The notes under the pieces: generated by a model
What the model was told of the DNA's origin: nothing
Database searches by the model: none
Seen by the model: the letters and a program-made list of their open reading frames with translations, nothing else
Translations under genes and position numbers: made by a program
Assembly (NCBI GenBank): GCA_031835245.1
Contig: JAVKOQ010000169.1
Span: forward strand, 51,001-115,000
DNA length: 64,000 nt
Origin: Balamuthia mandrillaris
Lineage: Eukaryota > Discosea > Longamoebia > Balamuthiidae
Direction of reading: 5' to 3'
Shown: positions 1 to 12,593 of the stretch, piece after piece
Layout of the letters: every line of letters begins with the position of its first letter
Numbering within the stretch: the first letter of the stretch is position 1

Positions 1-517
1 CAACAACATAAGACAACAACAACAACAAGAAGCAGAAGAATAAAGACAGAAGAGAAAACTGTTGGAAGAGGACTGAAGAATGAAGTGATAAAGCAAGCAA
101 ACCTTTCGGTGACGTGAGAGGCGATAACGGCCAAAAGGTTGTGGGCGTGCAGCATCATGAAGGCCTTCAGGAAGACCGACATGTGCTCCAAAAATGTGTG
201 CAAGTCGATGAGAACAGGTTCTCCGTCACTGCACACGTGCAAGACAAAGTTAAACACGAAGACAACAAGAAGAAAGGCCAAAAAGGAGTTTCATCCTCGA
301 ACCTTGCGGAGGAGGAACCTGCGTTGGTTCGTTTGGCCCAGGCGAAAGGGTTCGTGTCGATGACCACCACCAATAGACTTGGATCATCTGTGCCTCACAA
401 ATGGTCAAGAACAACAAACTAACCAAGTGAAGAGAAGGGGGAAAAAAAACAGGTAGGGGCGTTGGGAGCGAAACCTTCAGAACGTCGCTCTATTCCTGCT
501 GCTCCGCCGCTCTCCAT
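1..517 (-). CDS. TFB4: TFIIH core subunit Tfb4/p34 (GTF2H3 orthologue), N-terminal part, runs off the left edge
   Basis: Tfb4/p34 is the von Willebrand A-like subunit of the TFIIH core, binding p44 in transcription initiation and nucleotide excision repair. I read three exons on the minus strand: 517-475, 387-303 and 228-103, joined at GT-AG sites with matching phases. The start gives MESGGAAGIERRSEDD, followed by the hallmark first strand LLVVVIDTNPFAWAK (human LLVIVVDANPIWWGK). Exon 3 gives FLEHMSVFLKAFMMLHAHN and LLAVIASHVTE, matching the human region ending LAVIASHIQES. The next donor is at 102, and the rest of the protein lies beyond the window. The ATG at 517 is chosen because it opens exon 1 in phase; its neighbour is a divergent peptidase gene starting at 807. 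The exon calls come from family matching and splice phase, not transcripts. Confidence 0.85.
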
Positions 518-759
518 CTTTCCCCCAGTGTTTTTTTAATGAAAGTATCGGGTCGTCGCGAAGAGGAACCATTCCCACCAGGATTTTATCAGGTCGTCGC
601 GATTTTAAAGTGATTCAGGTCGTCCTGAACATCATGGAGGGGTCACCCACTGGCAAGTGATACCGCATTCGGTGGGAAAGGGATCGCTTTTTCCAGCGCG
701 CACTTCCTGCTTGCAACTTGCTGAACCTGAAACCTTCCCTCCAACCAAGAGGAAGGAGG

Positions 760-795
<36 letters not shown>

Positions 796-806
796 CACAC
801 TCAAAA
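518..806. promoter_or_regulatory. Divergent intergenic region with three GGTCGTC elements
   Basis: This 289-bp stretch separates the divergent TFB4 and S28 peptidase starts. It holds three spaced copies of a GGTCGTC core (about 550, 591 and 618), two of them extended to GGTCGTCGCG. Related GACGAC/GTCGAC words recur in other intergenic regions of this window, so a shared promoter element is possible. A (GA)n run at 763-791 immediately precedes the peptidase ATG. No other gene is visible. Confidence 0.4.
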
Positions 807-2272
807 ATGACGATGACGTGGCCTCGCTCTCAGCATGGCAGTAGTAATGGTAATGCTCCTCATCACGGCATTACCGTGAACAGGAGGAGCGTGCAGCTGC
901 TGGTCTTTTGCTGTTTGGTGGTGTTGGTGCACTGTACGGCTGCGTCCTCAAACCCTCCCTCTTACAAGGAGAACTGGTTCATGCAAACGACCGACCACTT
1001 CAACTCGCAAATAACACCACCCCAATACCAGCAGCGTTACCTCACCATCGCTTCCTCCTCCTTCTGCCAACAACAGCCGCCTCAACCTCCCTCTGCCCCT
1101 TCTTCCGTCCTCTCTTATTCTTTCTCTTCCCAAGGTTCTTCGTCCCAACAACAAAGCTGCCCCTCCTCCTCCTCACCACCCTCCTATATATTCTTCTATA
1201 CGGGTAACGAGGGAGACATTACGGGCTTTTGGGAGAACACTGGCTTTGTCTTCGAGCTGGCAGAGACGGCTCCTTTCAAAGGCAAAACGTTGGTGGTGTT
1301 CGCAGAGCATCGCTTCTACGGTAAGAGCCTTCCTTACGGCCCCAAACTCAGCTTCCAGACGCCCTACATAGGACTCCTCTCCATCGAGCAGGCATTGGCC
1401 GACTATGCGCTCCTCGTCTCCCATTTGAAGGCCGTGTACTCTGCTCCGAATGCCAAAGTTGTGGCCTTTGGTGGTTCCTATGGTACCTCTCCTTTTATCT
1501 ATTTTTTTCTCCCGCCTCTCCTCTGTCTTCTTCCTTATGCCACATTATTCTCTGCTTCTCTCGCTCATCGCATGTTCTCTTCATGCTCTGTTCTGTTCCC
1601 TCTGACCTGCATTTTTTGTCACCCACAAAAGGAGGAATGTTGAGCGCATACTTTCGCATGAAGTATCCGCACATAGTGGATGCAGCATTGGCGGCCTCTG
1701 CACCTGTTCTTATCGTGTCGGGCAGCGAAACGGACTACTATGAAACCGTTACGAACGACTTTGCTGCTGCTGATAGCCGATGTCCCGATATCGTGCGTAA
1801 GGGCTTCTCTGAGGTGCTTCGTTTGGCCGCTCAAGGTTAGCAGTGCTTCTTTTCTATCACGAAATAAACAACAAAACAAACTAAAACACACAAAAGGTCC
1901 GAAAGGATTAGCAGAGCTAAGCAAAGAGTTTAGCCTATGCAAGCCGTTGCGGGACCAACACGACGTGGAGCACTTGATTCTCTGGGCAGAAAATGGCTAT
2001 GGTACTTTAGCCATGATGGATTATCCCTACCCTACCAATTTTCTCGCCCCGTTACCAGCTTGGCCCGTCAAAGCGGCCTGCAACACCCTCCTTCGCTATC
2101 AGGACCAGCCCCTGAAAGCGTTGGCTTTGTCTGCTGGCCTCTTCTTCAATGGCACCACTTCCTCTGTTCCTTGCTTTGACATCTACGAAGAGTTTGTTGA
2201 ATGCGCTGATCAAACCGGATGTGGCACTGGTAATCATCATTCTCTCCCTCTTCTTGTTTTTCATGCTTCTCT

Positions 2273-2346
<74 letters not shown>

Positions 2347-2348
2347 CT

Positions 2349-2381
<33 letters not shown>

Positions 2382-2414
2382 GCCTGCTCCTGCTCCTGTC
2401 CTGTCCTGCTCCTG

Positions 2415-2456
<42 letters not shown>

Positions 2457-3339
2457 CCTGTCTCTCTGCTCCTGCTCCTGCTCCTGCTCCTCCTGTTCGC
2501 TCCTGCTCCTGCTCCTGCCTCCCTTCCTCCTGCTCCTGCTCCTGCTCCTCCTCCTGCTCCTCCTGCTCCTCCTGCTCCTCCTGCTCCTCCTGTCCCCTCC
2601 TCCTCCCCTCCGCTCCTGCTCCCTCCTCCCTCCTCCTCCTCCTGCTCCTCCCTCCCTCCCTCCTGCTCCCTCCTCTTCTCCCTCCTGCTCCTCCTCCTCC
2701 TCCTCCTCCTCCTCCTCCTCCTGCTCCTCCTCCTCCTGCTCCTCCTCCTCCTCTCCTCCTCCTCCTCCTCCTCCTCCTCCTCCCTCCTCCTCCTCCTCCT
2801 CCTGCTCCTCCTCCTCCTCCTCTCTGCTCTTCTCTTTACTAAGGCAAGACATATTCCTGAATAATAGGCCCAGCGGGACTTTCATGGGACTACCAAGTCT
2901 GTACTGAAGTAATCTATTTGCCCAGCACCAACAATGTAACCGACATGTTTGTTCCGCGTCAATGGACTCTAGAGAAGCAAAGTCAGTACTGCCAAAAGAA
3001 ATGGGGAGTTGAGCCTCGTCCTGGTTGGCTTGACATTCAATACGGTGGAGGTCAGTATTACCAAGTTATAGTTCTTCTTCGTCTTCTTTTCCACTCACAT
3101 GAATGCTTTTGGTTCCAGGTAACCTGAATGGAAGCAGCAATATCATATTCTCGAACGGGTTGTTGGATCCCTGGCACACGGGAGGCATCCTTCATTCCCT
3201 CTCAGACACGCTAGTGGCCATCGTCATAAAGGATGGAGCTCACCACCTGGACCTCCGTGGCTCCAATCCAGCCGATCCAGCCAGCGTCACCGAAGCACGT
3301 CGTCAGGAAGCTGCTCTTCTGACCAAGTGGCTTGCGTAA
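807..3339 (+). CDS. Secreted/lysosomal S28 serine peptidase (dipeptidyl peptidase 2 / Pro-X carboxypeptidase family)
   Basis: S28 peptidases cleave next to proline in lysosomes or outside the cell. I read exons 807-1482, 1632-1835, 1897-2229, 2868-3050 and 3119-3339, 539 codons in phase. A signal peptide lies near residues 28-48 (VQLLVFCCLVVLVHC). The nucleophile motif GGSYGG is formed across the first splice junction; the catalytic Asp is in SNGLLDPWHTGG and the His in GAHHLDLR. The blocks CADQTGCGTG and WDYQVCTE resemble DPP7 more than PRCP. A serine/glutamine-rich insert occupies roughly residues 90-130. Intron 3 (2230-2867) is almost pure CTCCTG-type repeat. The in-frame upstream ATG at 657 would add 50 residues ahead of the signal peptide, so 807 is preferred. 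A GT at 3336 could extend the gene to 3588, but that stretch is the antisense of the neighbouring gene's last exon, so the TAA at 3337-3339 is preferred. Confidence 0.9.
2240..2830 (+). repeat. Intronic (CTCCTG)n/(CTC)n microsatellite block
   Basis: About 550 bp of CTCCTG hexamers grading into CTC triplets, interrupted by short CCTGT units. It fills intron 3 of the S28 peptidase. It is open in several frames on both strands, which produces long spurious polypeptides rich in Leu, Ser/Cys or Glu. The flanking phases and family alignment show it is intronic. Confidence 0.9.
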
Positions 3340-3383
3340 GAATAGATACATCCACCCATCTTTTTTAATCTTTTCAGTGACAG

Positions 3384-3636
3384 TTACAAGTTCCATCGTT
3401 GGGAGAGATATTTGGGCAGTTCAAGGCCCAGACACTCCAACTCTCCCAACAAGTCCAACAGCTCAAACGTCCATTGCCTATCGTACTGCAGCAGACTCCA
3501 CTCCGACTCTTGCAGCTCTGTCTGTTGTGTTTGGGGTGACTCTTCCTTGTCCTTATTGTTGCCGTCTTCCGTGATGGAAGTGCCATAAACCATTCCTGCC
3601 TGCTTGCAACTCAACCACCGGTTTTCCATCATCTAT

Positions 3637-3685
<49 letters not shown>

Positions 3686-3688
3686 GAT

Positions 3689-3734
<46 letters not shown>

Positions 3735-6700
3735 AACCTCAAAGCGACAGAAGCGCATAGTGGTGCCGTTGGGAAGAGGGAGCGTGGAGGTATCATCCAC
3801 CAGGGTCCACCATTGATGCGACCTGTCTTCGCTGTCGATGTGCAGCCTGCCATCAGATTCGTGGTAGTGCAGGCGCTTGCCCGTGACAGCAGTGCGAAGA
3901 CACACCATGCTCCTCCGTTTGCGTTGCAATGGCACCATTGTACTACTTTCTAAACCGTAATTGTTGTTCGTTATCGATATTGTTACTTGTTCGTTGTTGC
4001 TGCTGTTGCCGTCCTCTGCCTTCGCCTTTTCCTTCTCTTTCTCCTTCTCCGCCTTTTTGAAGTCGAGGAAGAAAGCAGTCTCAGGGCTTGGCAGTTGGAA
4101 GAGGGCATAGATGTGATCGCCTTGCGGGGTGAGAGCGAGGTACTTGCCGTGCAGTTTCGAGCGAATGTGCACTCTCCTTTCCTCCACCGGATGTATCCGC
4201 CAACGACAGGACGTGTGCAGCTTATAGAGTGCCGTGAAACCGTTTCGCCATGCGCATATGTATCTTCCTTTCTTGTTGTTAATGGTGTTTCTCCTGAGCT
4301 GCTTTCGGGAGGGATGTTGTTGTTTGCTATCTTCGTCGGGAGAAGGCGGTACAGGGAAGCTGCCTGACTGGAGAGAGAAGGAAGACAGCAATGACTGCAG
4401 AGTAAACTTGCGCTTGTTATGCTTTCCAGAGAAAGTGTGTCGAAGTAGAAACGCTCCTGATCCATTTGAAGTTATGTTCACTGTCTTCACGTACTCTATT
4501 TCATCTTTATCGTCATCATCTTCCCCATCCTCTTCCTCACCTTCGTCGTCTTTCCAATGCACGTTTGCAGTTTCGTGCGCCGAGAGGTGTGCAGTGTCTC
4601 TCTTTTTCTTGTTTTGTTTAGGTTTCTCCGTGTTCGTGTATTTAGGCAGAACACTAGCGACCTCTTTGCGAAGGAACTCTCGCCGGTGTTTCAAAACCAG
4701 TCTTCCATCCTCGTTGGCACAAACGTACTTGCCCGAAGCGGACCGTAATGCTACGACCACATTGCTCTTCTTTTTCTCGTCTTTGTCGTGTTGTGTTGTT
4801 TGCTTTCCTTTCGCTTCTTTCTTCTCTTCCTCACCAACATTGCCGGATTCCAAGTCCAATTCATGATAGTTGTGAATATAGCATTTTCCGGTCTTCTTTT
4901 CTCTTTCCTCTCTTCTCTCAATCACTTCTAAGAGAAAGACGGACATGGCGGTAGGAACGCTTTCGGTGGTGATGGTATCGTCCGAGTGGGCTGTGAGGTA
5001 CTTCCTGTTGAAGGACTGGATGAGCACTTCGTGCCCGGTAATGAGCTGTACTTCCTCTTCCGCGATCCTCTCCTCTTCCTCCTTGGAGTTGGCTTTCTTT
5101 TGAAGAGTGTTTCTCCTCTGCTGGATTTCCTCACTTTTGAAGTTGGCAGCAATGAGCACTCCAGCTCCTTCTTTTGGTTCTTCCAAGCTCTTCTCTTCTT
5201 GCTCTTGTTGTCCTTTCTTCGGGTTCTTTTTCTTTGTTTTCTTTTTCTTGCTCTGTTTTTGTGACTTCTCGCTTGGTGGCTGTGCTTCTTTGAGGCTTTT
5301 GAGAAGATTATGTTGCAGTGTCTTTTCGTCAAAGAGCTGCAAAGCTTTCAGCTTAAGAATGGTAAACACGGTGGTGCCTGCGTCCACGTACTTAAGGTTA
5401 CGGATAGCCCGAATCACTGTGGCGATCTCTTTTTTCCATCTAGCAGCCAGCTGATAGGTGCTTATCAGGGTTTGGCATTCCTTCCATGCGCTTATCAGCA
5501 ACAAGTCTTGCTGCTCTTGTTTACCTTGATTTTTTAACCTTTTGTTCTTATGTAAGAGAGGAGAGACCAAAAAGCATGAGAGAAGAACAGAGAGAAGACA
5601 TACTGATGGCAAGGAGCCATAGCCCACTCACAAAGCAAGCGAAACCTCTCGAGGGATGCTTCGATCAGAGTCATTTTATCAGGGTCCATTGTCTGCTGTT
5701 GTTGGCTTGCAAGTCGCTCTTCAGACTTTCTGGTGATCTCGATGGCTTGTCGATAGTACTTCTCAGCAGAGGCATACAAGTCTCGTATCATCATTTGTGC
5801 TCTTTCTTCTTCCTCAACGAACCCATTATTGCTTCTTGTTTTGTCTTCATTCGATGGTGATGATAAACCAACTGAACTTCCACCGGGAGGAGAAGAAATA
5901 GCTGTAGGAATTGTAGAAGAAGAGGATATTACAGGCGAAGACGAATTTGCCAGAGAAGATGATGATGAAGAGCTATGAAGTGAAGCTGAGAGAGAAGGAG
6001 AGGAAGAAGAGGCAGTAGAAATGCCACGAGAAGAGGCTGAAAGTGAAGAGCACTGGATGATGGACTTGAGCCTCCCTCCATCGATCCAGTGGTTGGCGAG
6101 CCAATGCTCGATGCGAGCCAAGTACAGCAGAGTGGTAACGCTGTCGGGAATGCAGGATAATGCCTGTCTCAACTTCATCCTCGCAAACTGCAGCAGCCGA
6201 ACGATCTTCTCCAAGCATTTGGGTTCCATCTTTATCTTCTTGCTTCCTGGTGCTTGCCATAGACAGTCCAACGAGTTAATACCTTCCAATGAGGTAAACA
6301 AAGGATCAGGAAGGGACTTGACCCTGTTTCGAAGACCAGTAAAGTATCCCACCTTCTTTCCATCATAGGAATCCCTTCTTCGATCTGAGAAAGAGTGCAA
6401 AGGAGAAGAAGAAGAATCAAGTATTGGTATCGTGAGCGAGAATCTCTTTCTTTCTTGTGTGGTGTTGCTATGCAGCTCTTCGCGCAAAAGGAGAAGCTTT
6501 TGCCGTCGAAAATGGTTACGACCATCTTGTTCAATGCGGAGGCATTGCTTCCACAGTGCTAGTCCTTCGCAACTGCTTACCATATGCATATGCTTTCCTG
6601 TTCATCTAGAATAAGTTGGAGGGAAATGGAACAAGAAAGAAAGAAGAAACAAACCTCTAACAGCCAATTCAACAAGATGAGGTTTGAGGAACTCATACGG

Positions 6701-8303
6701 ATGGTCACGGAACGGCACACGAGAAGGCATTGGATTGCCATTCAATGTCTCGAAGATGGTGTCCTCCTCTATTAAAACGATGCCAATCATCTCACACAGC
6801 CGCTTGAAGAGTAGTCCTTGAAAGTAATACGGAGGCAACAACTGCTTATCGCTCTGTTGTTGATGTTGCTGCTGCTGCAGTTTTGCTACTTTCTTAATAT
6901 CCAGTAACTTGCTCTTCTTCTTTTTCTTTTTCTTCTTTTTCTCCGTCTTGTTTGTGTTCTCTTCTTTGTCGTTCATTTCTTTGCTTTCTGCATTCTGTTC
7001 CGTCTCTTCGTCTTTCTCTTCTCTTGGAGCAAAAGCATTCCATTCCTCCGCAGAAAGAGCTTTTAGCCCAAACTTTGCAATGATGGAGCACTTCATAGGA
7101 AGTAGCAACAATCCCAACGCTTCAATCTCTTCGGCGTGTCGTTGTTCCCTCTCTCTTATTCTCTTTTGGTCTTTCCTCTCTTCGATGCGCCGCAGACGTT
7201 GGTTCTTGTGTTTCTCGGCAGACTTGCGAAGATCCAACACTCTCTTCTTGCCTTCATCACCGCTCTCCTCCTTTTGAAGCAGTTGTTCCCTTTCTTTCTC
7301 TTCCTTCTCTCTCTGACGACAGAGCTTCAGAGCATAGTACTCTGCTCCTCCTTTTAATGGTGGAGGCATGAATGACTCTTCTGAAGTTAAAGCTGAAGAG
7401 GAAGGAGAAGACAGCGGTGAAGAAGGAGTAAAGGACGAAGAAGGCTTCTTCGTGTGCTGCTTCTTCTTTTTCTTGGGTAGGTCAGTTGACAACCAGAAGT
7501 TCTCCGAATGTTTCGACATGCCTGAAAACAGGTTGAACAAGTCGAGAACGAGCTGTCGGTAAGGCTCCTCTGAAGGTACCTTTAGCTCCTTCATCTTTTC
7601 TCGAAGAAGAGCTCGAATGTAATCCTTACACACACGAGCCGCCATCTCCGTGAAGAGCATGGCCTCGTAATCTTGAATGCAGAGACTGCAACCTGGTTGA
7701 CGATAGCGCGGACGCTGTTGCAACTCTCGCAGGCAACCACGAACCAAGCCCAGGTACCGCATGTTGATGCCCAGGCTGTGCATTCGTTGAAGTACATGAA
7801 GCAGCCTTGAGTGGAGGAGCCTCACGCTGAGGCCGCACTCATCTGGATTCCTCCTATCTGTCTGCTTTTTGTGTCATAGAAACAATGTGAGTGAGGATGA
7901 GAAGAGAAGAAGAACGGGTGAAGAGAGGCTCACTGAAGAGTAGTAGCGTTCTCGGTCCTGTAGTGAAAGGTCGTAGAGCTCAGAGGCAAAGAGTGGGATG
8001 ATGCCTGAGACCAAAGTCTCAGTGGCTTGATGCACTTCCAAGCCGTGCTGCTCCGCGTTTGGATCTCTTTTCAGGAATCCGCTGAAGGCATCCGAGCAGA
8101 GAGGTACGCTGTTCGCTGCCACCAGTTCGGGACGCAGAAGCTAATACAGTGCGCTGGTTAGCAAAAGATAGAGCGGAACAAGGAAAAGTAGGAATGTTAC
8201 CTTGTAAAAGATAGCACGCGGTTCCTTCAACGGAAAGTACCTGGCTCTAACCTTATTACATTCTTGGTGTAAAAAACATTTGTCAGCCACCAACACTCTA
8301 GGT

Positions 8304-8338
<35 letters not shown>

Positions 8339-8910
8339 AAATACAAACCAGGAGGATAAAGACGAGCATAATCCAATAGATAAAGGTGGTCATCAGCACC
8401 CAAATGTCCTTCGATATCTCCACAAGCATGCAGGGTGAGGTTGTTCACGCGATGGGCTTTCAGGTTGAGACGTGAAAATATGTTGCCAAACTTACGATTG
8501 GACACTCCATAGTCAGCGTGTACCGTGACACCTCCATCTGCCGACCTATAATGGACGGAATAATGTAAATAAGGCAGAAAGACAAAAACAAAAGAAAGAA
8601 AGGCAAGGACGCAAAGAAAGGACTCACCCATAACAAATGGTTTCGTGCGAGACTGGTACTACAGACATCGCAGCAAGACGATAACCTCTAAAAGTTATAA
8701 CATCAGCACTTGTGGAAACGAAGAGAGAGAGAGAGAGAGAGAGAGAGGAAGAGGAGGAGAGGGGGAGAGAATAAATACCGATAATCGATAAGAGTCATCA
8801 AAGGAACACATACTCCTTCTTTAACAGTGTTACCGCTATCGACAATCCTAGCCAAAGACCGAAGTTCATGACCAGCTGAATTGTTTTTGACCAGCGTAAT
8901 TGTAAGATAT

Positions 8911-8946
<36 letters not shown>

Positions 8947-10490
8947 CAGCTTTCATAGCAGCAGCGTCGTTGGGATAGTGATTGCCATACATCCAGCAAC
9001 CGCCTTTCGGCAGCCATTTGTCCATAGTATATTTGAACAATATACCTCTTTGAATTTTAATAACAAGACAAAGGAGGAGAAGGAGGAAGAGAAACAAAGG
9101 TTAGCCTCTACCTCGCTTGATGGGATTGCAGAGAGGAAGAGGTGTATACCTGCAAATATACTTGTCGCCGCCGGCGATGCCACCAACGTTGGATGGCTGT
9201 ATAGTTTTCTCGGGGACAGGTATTTCCTTCTCGCTGATAATGATTCGGCCATACACTTCTGCCGCATGCTGGAAGTGTGTTGTTTGTGTCAATCGATAAA
9301 CGAACGAATGATAAAGCAGAAGAAGAACAAGAACAAGAACAAGAACAAGAAGGACCACACTAACCACCACCTTCCCCACAACCACACCAACCACAATAAT
9401 AACAACAACTATAAAAGACTACATATCATGAGCAAGCATGGCTAACTCGTTGAACTTGGACTCAGAGTCCACTTCAAACATCAAGAACTGAAAGTTCTCG
9501 TTCCAAACGCTGTTGGGCATGTCCTTTCCTTCCAACGCCTTTCTCCTCATCTCCCTCAGGATGGCGTCCTCTCCGTCCCACATTTCCTCTTCCGCATCTC
9601 CCTTTCTTCCTTGCTCTCCTTTGTCTTGCTCATCGCCATCTTCTTCTCTGTCCAGCCAAACGAACATGTCTTTCATTCGGTCAGTCTTGGCTTTCATCCA
9701 ATCCATCGCTTTTTTATGCGAAGAAGAAGAAGAAGGCGTCCTTTCTTCGGTATAACCACTTTCATTCAGAGCGTTATGGCTTCGCGTCTTCTTCACGTTC
9801 TTCTTTGTCTTCTTCTTCCTCTTCGCCTTCTGCTGTTTGTGCTCCTTGGGGTGGTTCTTGTTCTTTTTGTCTTTGGACTTGAGAGGAATGACGGCCATCA
9901 CATGGGCCAACGAAGAAGTCTTCCAGCTCAGTCCAGCGCCTGCTGTCGTTGTCTTCGTTTTAGCAGAAGGAGAGGGAGAAGACCTGCTATCCTTTGGCGA
10001 AGGAGAAGTGGGTTGTTCTGTCTTTGGTGATGCTGTGTCGGCGGCTTGGTCGTCCTGGCTCTTGACCGGAACTGCTTTTTGGGTGAGAAAAGAGAAGCAG
10101 AGAACCACAGGAGTTACAACAAAAGTGAGAGAGAGAGAGAGAGAGAGAGCGAGGAGTACGAGTAAAGTAATCGTCGTCTTCGTCAGGCTCTTTGTCCCCA
10201 AAAGAAAAGAAGCTATTGCGGTCGGACGCCGATGAAGAGCTTTCGTCTTGCTCGGCTCCTTCCTCTTCTGCTTCCGACAGAGTGGACGAGTCTGAGAGTT
10301 GTTGTTGATCTTCTTCTCCTCCCACCGTTTCCGCCTCCTCCTCCTCGTCTTCATCTTCGCCTTCTTCTTCGTTTTCGTCCTCCACTTTGCTCGCGGCCTT
10401 CTCCGCAAGTACAAAATAAAAGTAACCCTCATCAACCCATTCGCTCTCTGTCTCCTCTTCCTCCTCCTCCTCCTCTTCTTTCCTCTCCAT
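3384..10490 (-). CDS. Giant CLU-like protein with C-terminal fascin-like beta-trefoil repeats
   Basis: About 2,020 residues from 13 predicted exons: 10490-10160, 10074-9423, 9268-9150, 9047-8947, 8875-8779, 8687-8628, 8545-8349, 8244-8201, 8140-7934, 7864-6655, 6597-5604, 5538-3738 and 3632-3384. The N-terminus is acidic and low complexity. The middle (roughly residues 330-650) has CLU-type blocks: GGIAGGDKYIC, LMTLIDYRGYRLAAMSVVPV, YGSADGGVTVH, CGDIEGHLGADD, YLLDYARLYPP and LHSLGINMRYLG. Next come a Lys-rich linker, a helical AEKYYRQAIEI segment of MIT type, and a long region with fascin-like motifs (ALRSASGKYVCANEDGRLV, GRYICAWRNG, VHIRSKLHGKYLAL, GKRLHYHESDGRLHI). CLU proteins act in mitochondrial distribution and RNA binding; the fascin-like tail suggests actin contact, which is inference. 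Exon phases agree except at intron 2 (see findings). The stop is 45 bp from the convergent peptidase stop. Confidence 0.7.
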
Positions 10491-10636
10491 CTTGTTTCTC
10501 TCTTCCTTCGACAACAACACCAAATTAAAAAAAAAAAAAAGTGATAAGAAGCTATAACGGAAGCATTACAAGATCTCTTATTCATAAAACCACTTTCTTC
10601 TCTCTTTCGTATATTCTCTCTCAACAAAATCCTCTC

Positions 10637-11524
10637 CTAATGCTTCGTTCCAGAAGAAGAAGTATCCATGCCGCCAGCACTTGTGGCATTGCCCTTGCTC
10701 AATGAGAAATGAGAACGGGCACTGCCGCTCAGCACCACAAAAGCTTGCCCGGTGGCCTGCTGACTTCTCCGCAGGGCCTCCACGCTGGAGAGCGGCGTGT
10801 CTCCGTTGGCCATTTGCCTCCTCTTCAGCTCCTCCTGGTAGCGCTTCAGCCGCTTCTCCTGCTTCTTCTTGCCCGGCTCCTTGCCGTGGAACTTGTGTGA
10901 CAGGTGACGGAACCTCTCCTTGCGAGTCATGCGCCGTCCAAACTCATCCACCTGCTCCAAGCGAATCTTATGATGTTTGCCGTCTTTATCTGCAACCTCT
11001 TCATCGTCTTCATCCTCGTCGTGTAACAGTTTATCGGTGGCACGACCGCCTACGGTTTCGAGCTCGTGACCGCGAACGCCTTGTTGCTCGAGGAGGCGGA
11101 GAGTGGCGGCGAGGCCGCTGCCAACCATTGGCTCTTCCACAAGGCTGGCTGCCACGGAGGCCATCTCTTCTTCTTTCTCTTGTTTGTTGCGTTCTTCCTC
11201 TTGAGCTTTCCACACGCTCTTCGAAGCGGAGGTGGAAGAAAGAGAGACAGGACGAAAAGCGGCTTTTTGGTCCTCTTCTTCTTCTTGGTCTTCTTTTACT
11301 TGTGCTTCCTCCTCCATCGTGGAACTGTGTTCTTCCTCGTCCATTTTGTCTTGTGGTTCTTGTTTTATCCGAACGTTCTGCGTGCGAGAGGCAAAAGTGG
11401 GCTCCGAGGGAAGACTACGAACGAACTCGGAGGTTGATGTAAAGACGAGGGATGGATCTCCTCCGGCTCCGATAGTGCTTTCTGGTTCTGGCTCTGATTT
11501 GACAACTGCGTAGCGAAGGGGGGG

Positions 11525-11584
<60 letters not shown>

Positions 11585-12562
11585 AAGCAATTAAGACAAA
11601 TAATAGAGCAGAAACAGGCGGAATACAAACTTGCTTCAGCGATACGTTTGATGGATTTTTGTGGACGAGCTCGTCTTCTCTTGTTTAGCATGCGATAAAA
11701 CTCCTCTTCTTCCTCTTCCTCTGCTGGTTTCTCTCCTTTGGTTTTAAATGATAAATGAGAAAATTGAAATAAAGATAAGAAAGAGAAAGCGAGAGAGAGA
11801 AAGAGCGAGAGGAGGAGGTAGGTACCATAAACTACTTGAGATTGTTCGTTTGCTTTTTCGAGAGCTTTGGCAAAGCTTTGCTTTTTCTTTTCCTTATCTG
11901 CCGCTTCGTTTTCTTCTATTTCCATTCGCCTTCGATGAGCAGCCCGAGAGCCATGATCCACTGACTCATCCACCGGAGCCGCCTCCGCCCCCAACAAAGC
12001 GGCAATACCCTCTGATGGCTGTTCACCTGTTTCAGATTTTCTCGTCTTCTTTCGTAATTTCTTTTTTCGTTCCTGTTGATTTGTAAAATAAAAAAGAAAG
12101 GAAAAGAGTATTTTGGTAAACGGAAGGAGTCGAAGAAAAAAGTAAAGAAAAGAAAGTACCTTTGATGATTTCTTCTTTTTGAAGGAAGCAAGTTCCTGGG
12201 TTGTGTAATATTCGCTAGCAATAGCCGGAGTGGAGTTGCTGAGCTCATACAGAATTTTTTTATGCTGTTGGCTGTTGAGCTTGTCTCTGATGCTTTGAAG
12301 GGCTTGTTTGGGGTCGCGCTTGACCTGGCCAGAAGCATCTAGCTTGAAGCCTTTCTTTTCCTCCTCTTCGTTGTATTTCCGAAGAATGCGGGAGGAAGGA
12401 TCCACATCACCTGCATTCAACTCGTCCTCATAAACATCATAGAACGGCTTCTTCTTCTTCAGCTCAAGATTTTTGCGAGTCTTTTCCAATTCTGTGAGGT
12501 TTATGTTCTCCAGCGCGTCCTCGTCTATCAAAGAATACGACAAAACGTAAAAGAGTGAGCGG

Positions 12563-12593
<31 letters not shown>

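Noticed and set aside
1680-2907. Long Leu-, Ser/Cys- and Glu-rich open frames on both strands
   Set aside because: They are translations of the CTCCTG/CTC repeat in intron 3 of the S28 peptidase; flanking exons and family alignment place the repeat in an intron.
3378-3588. A possible sixth exon of the S28 peptidase (AG at 3377, stop at 3588)
   Set aside because: The frame lies antisense to the last exon of the CLU-like gene, which reads as natural protein (LQYDRQWTFELLDLLGELEC), and the peptidase family ends near the TAA at 3337-3339.
10681-11442. A 253-codon plus-strand open frame
   Set aside because: Antisense shadow of the last SART1 exon, whose protein matches human SART1.
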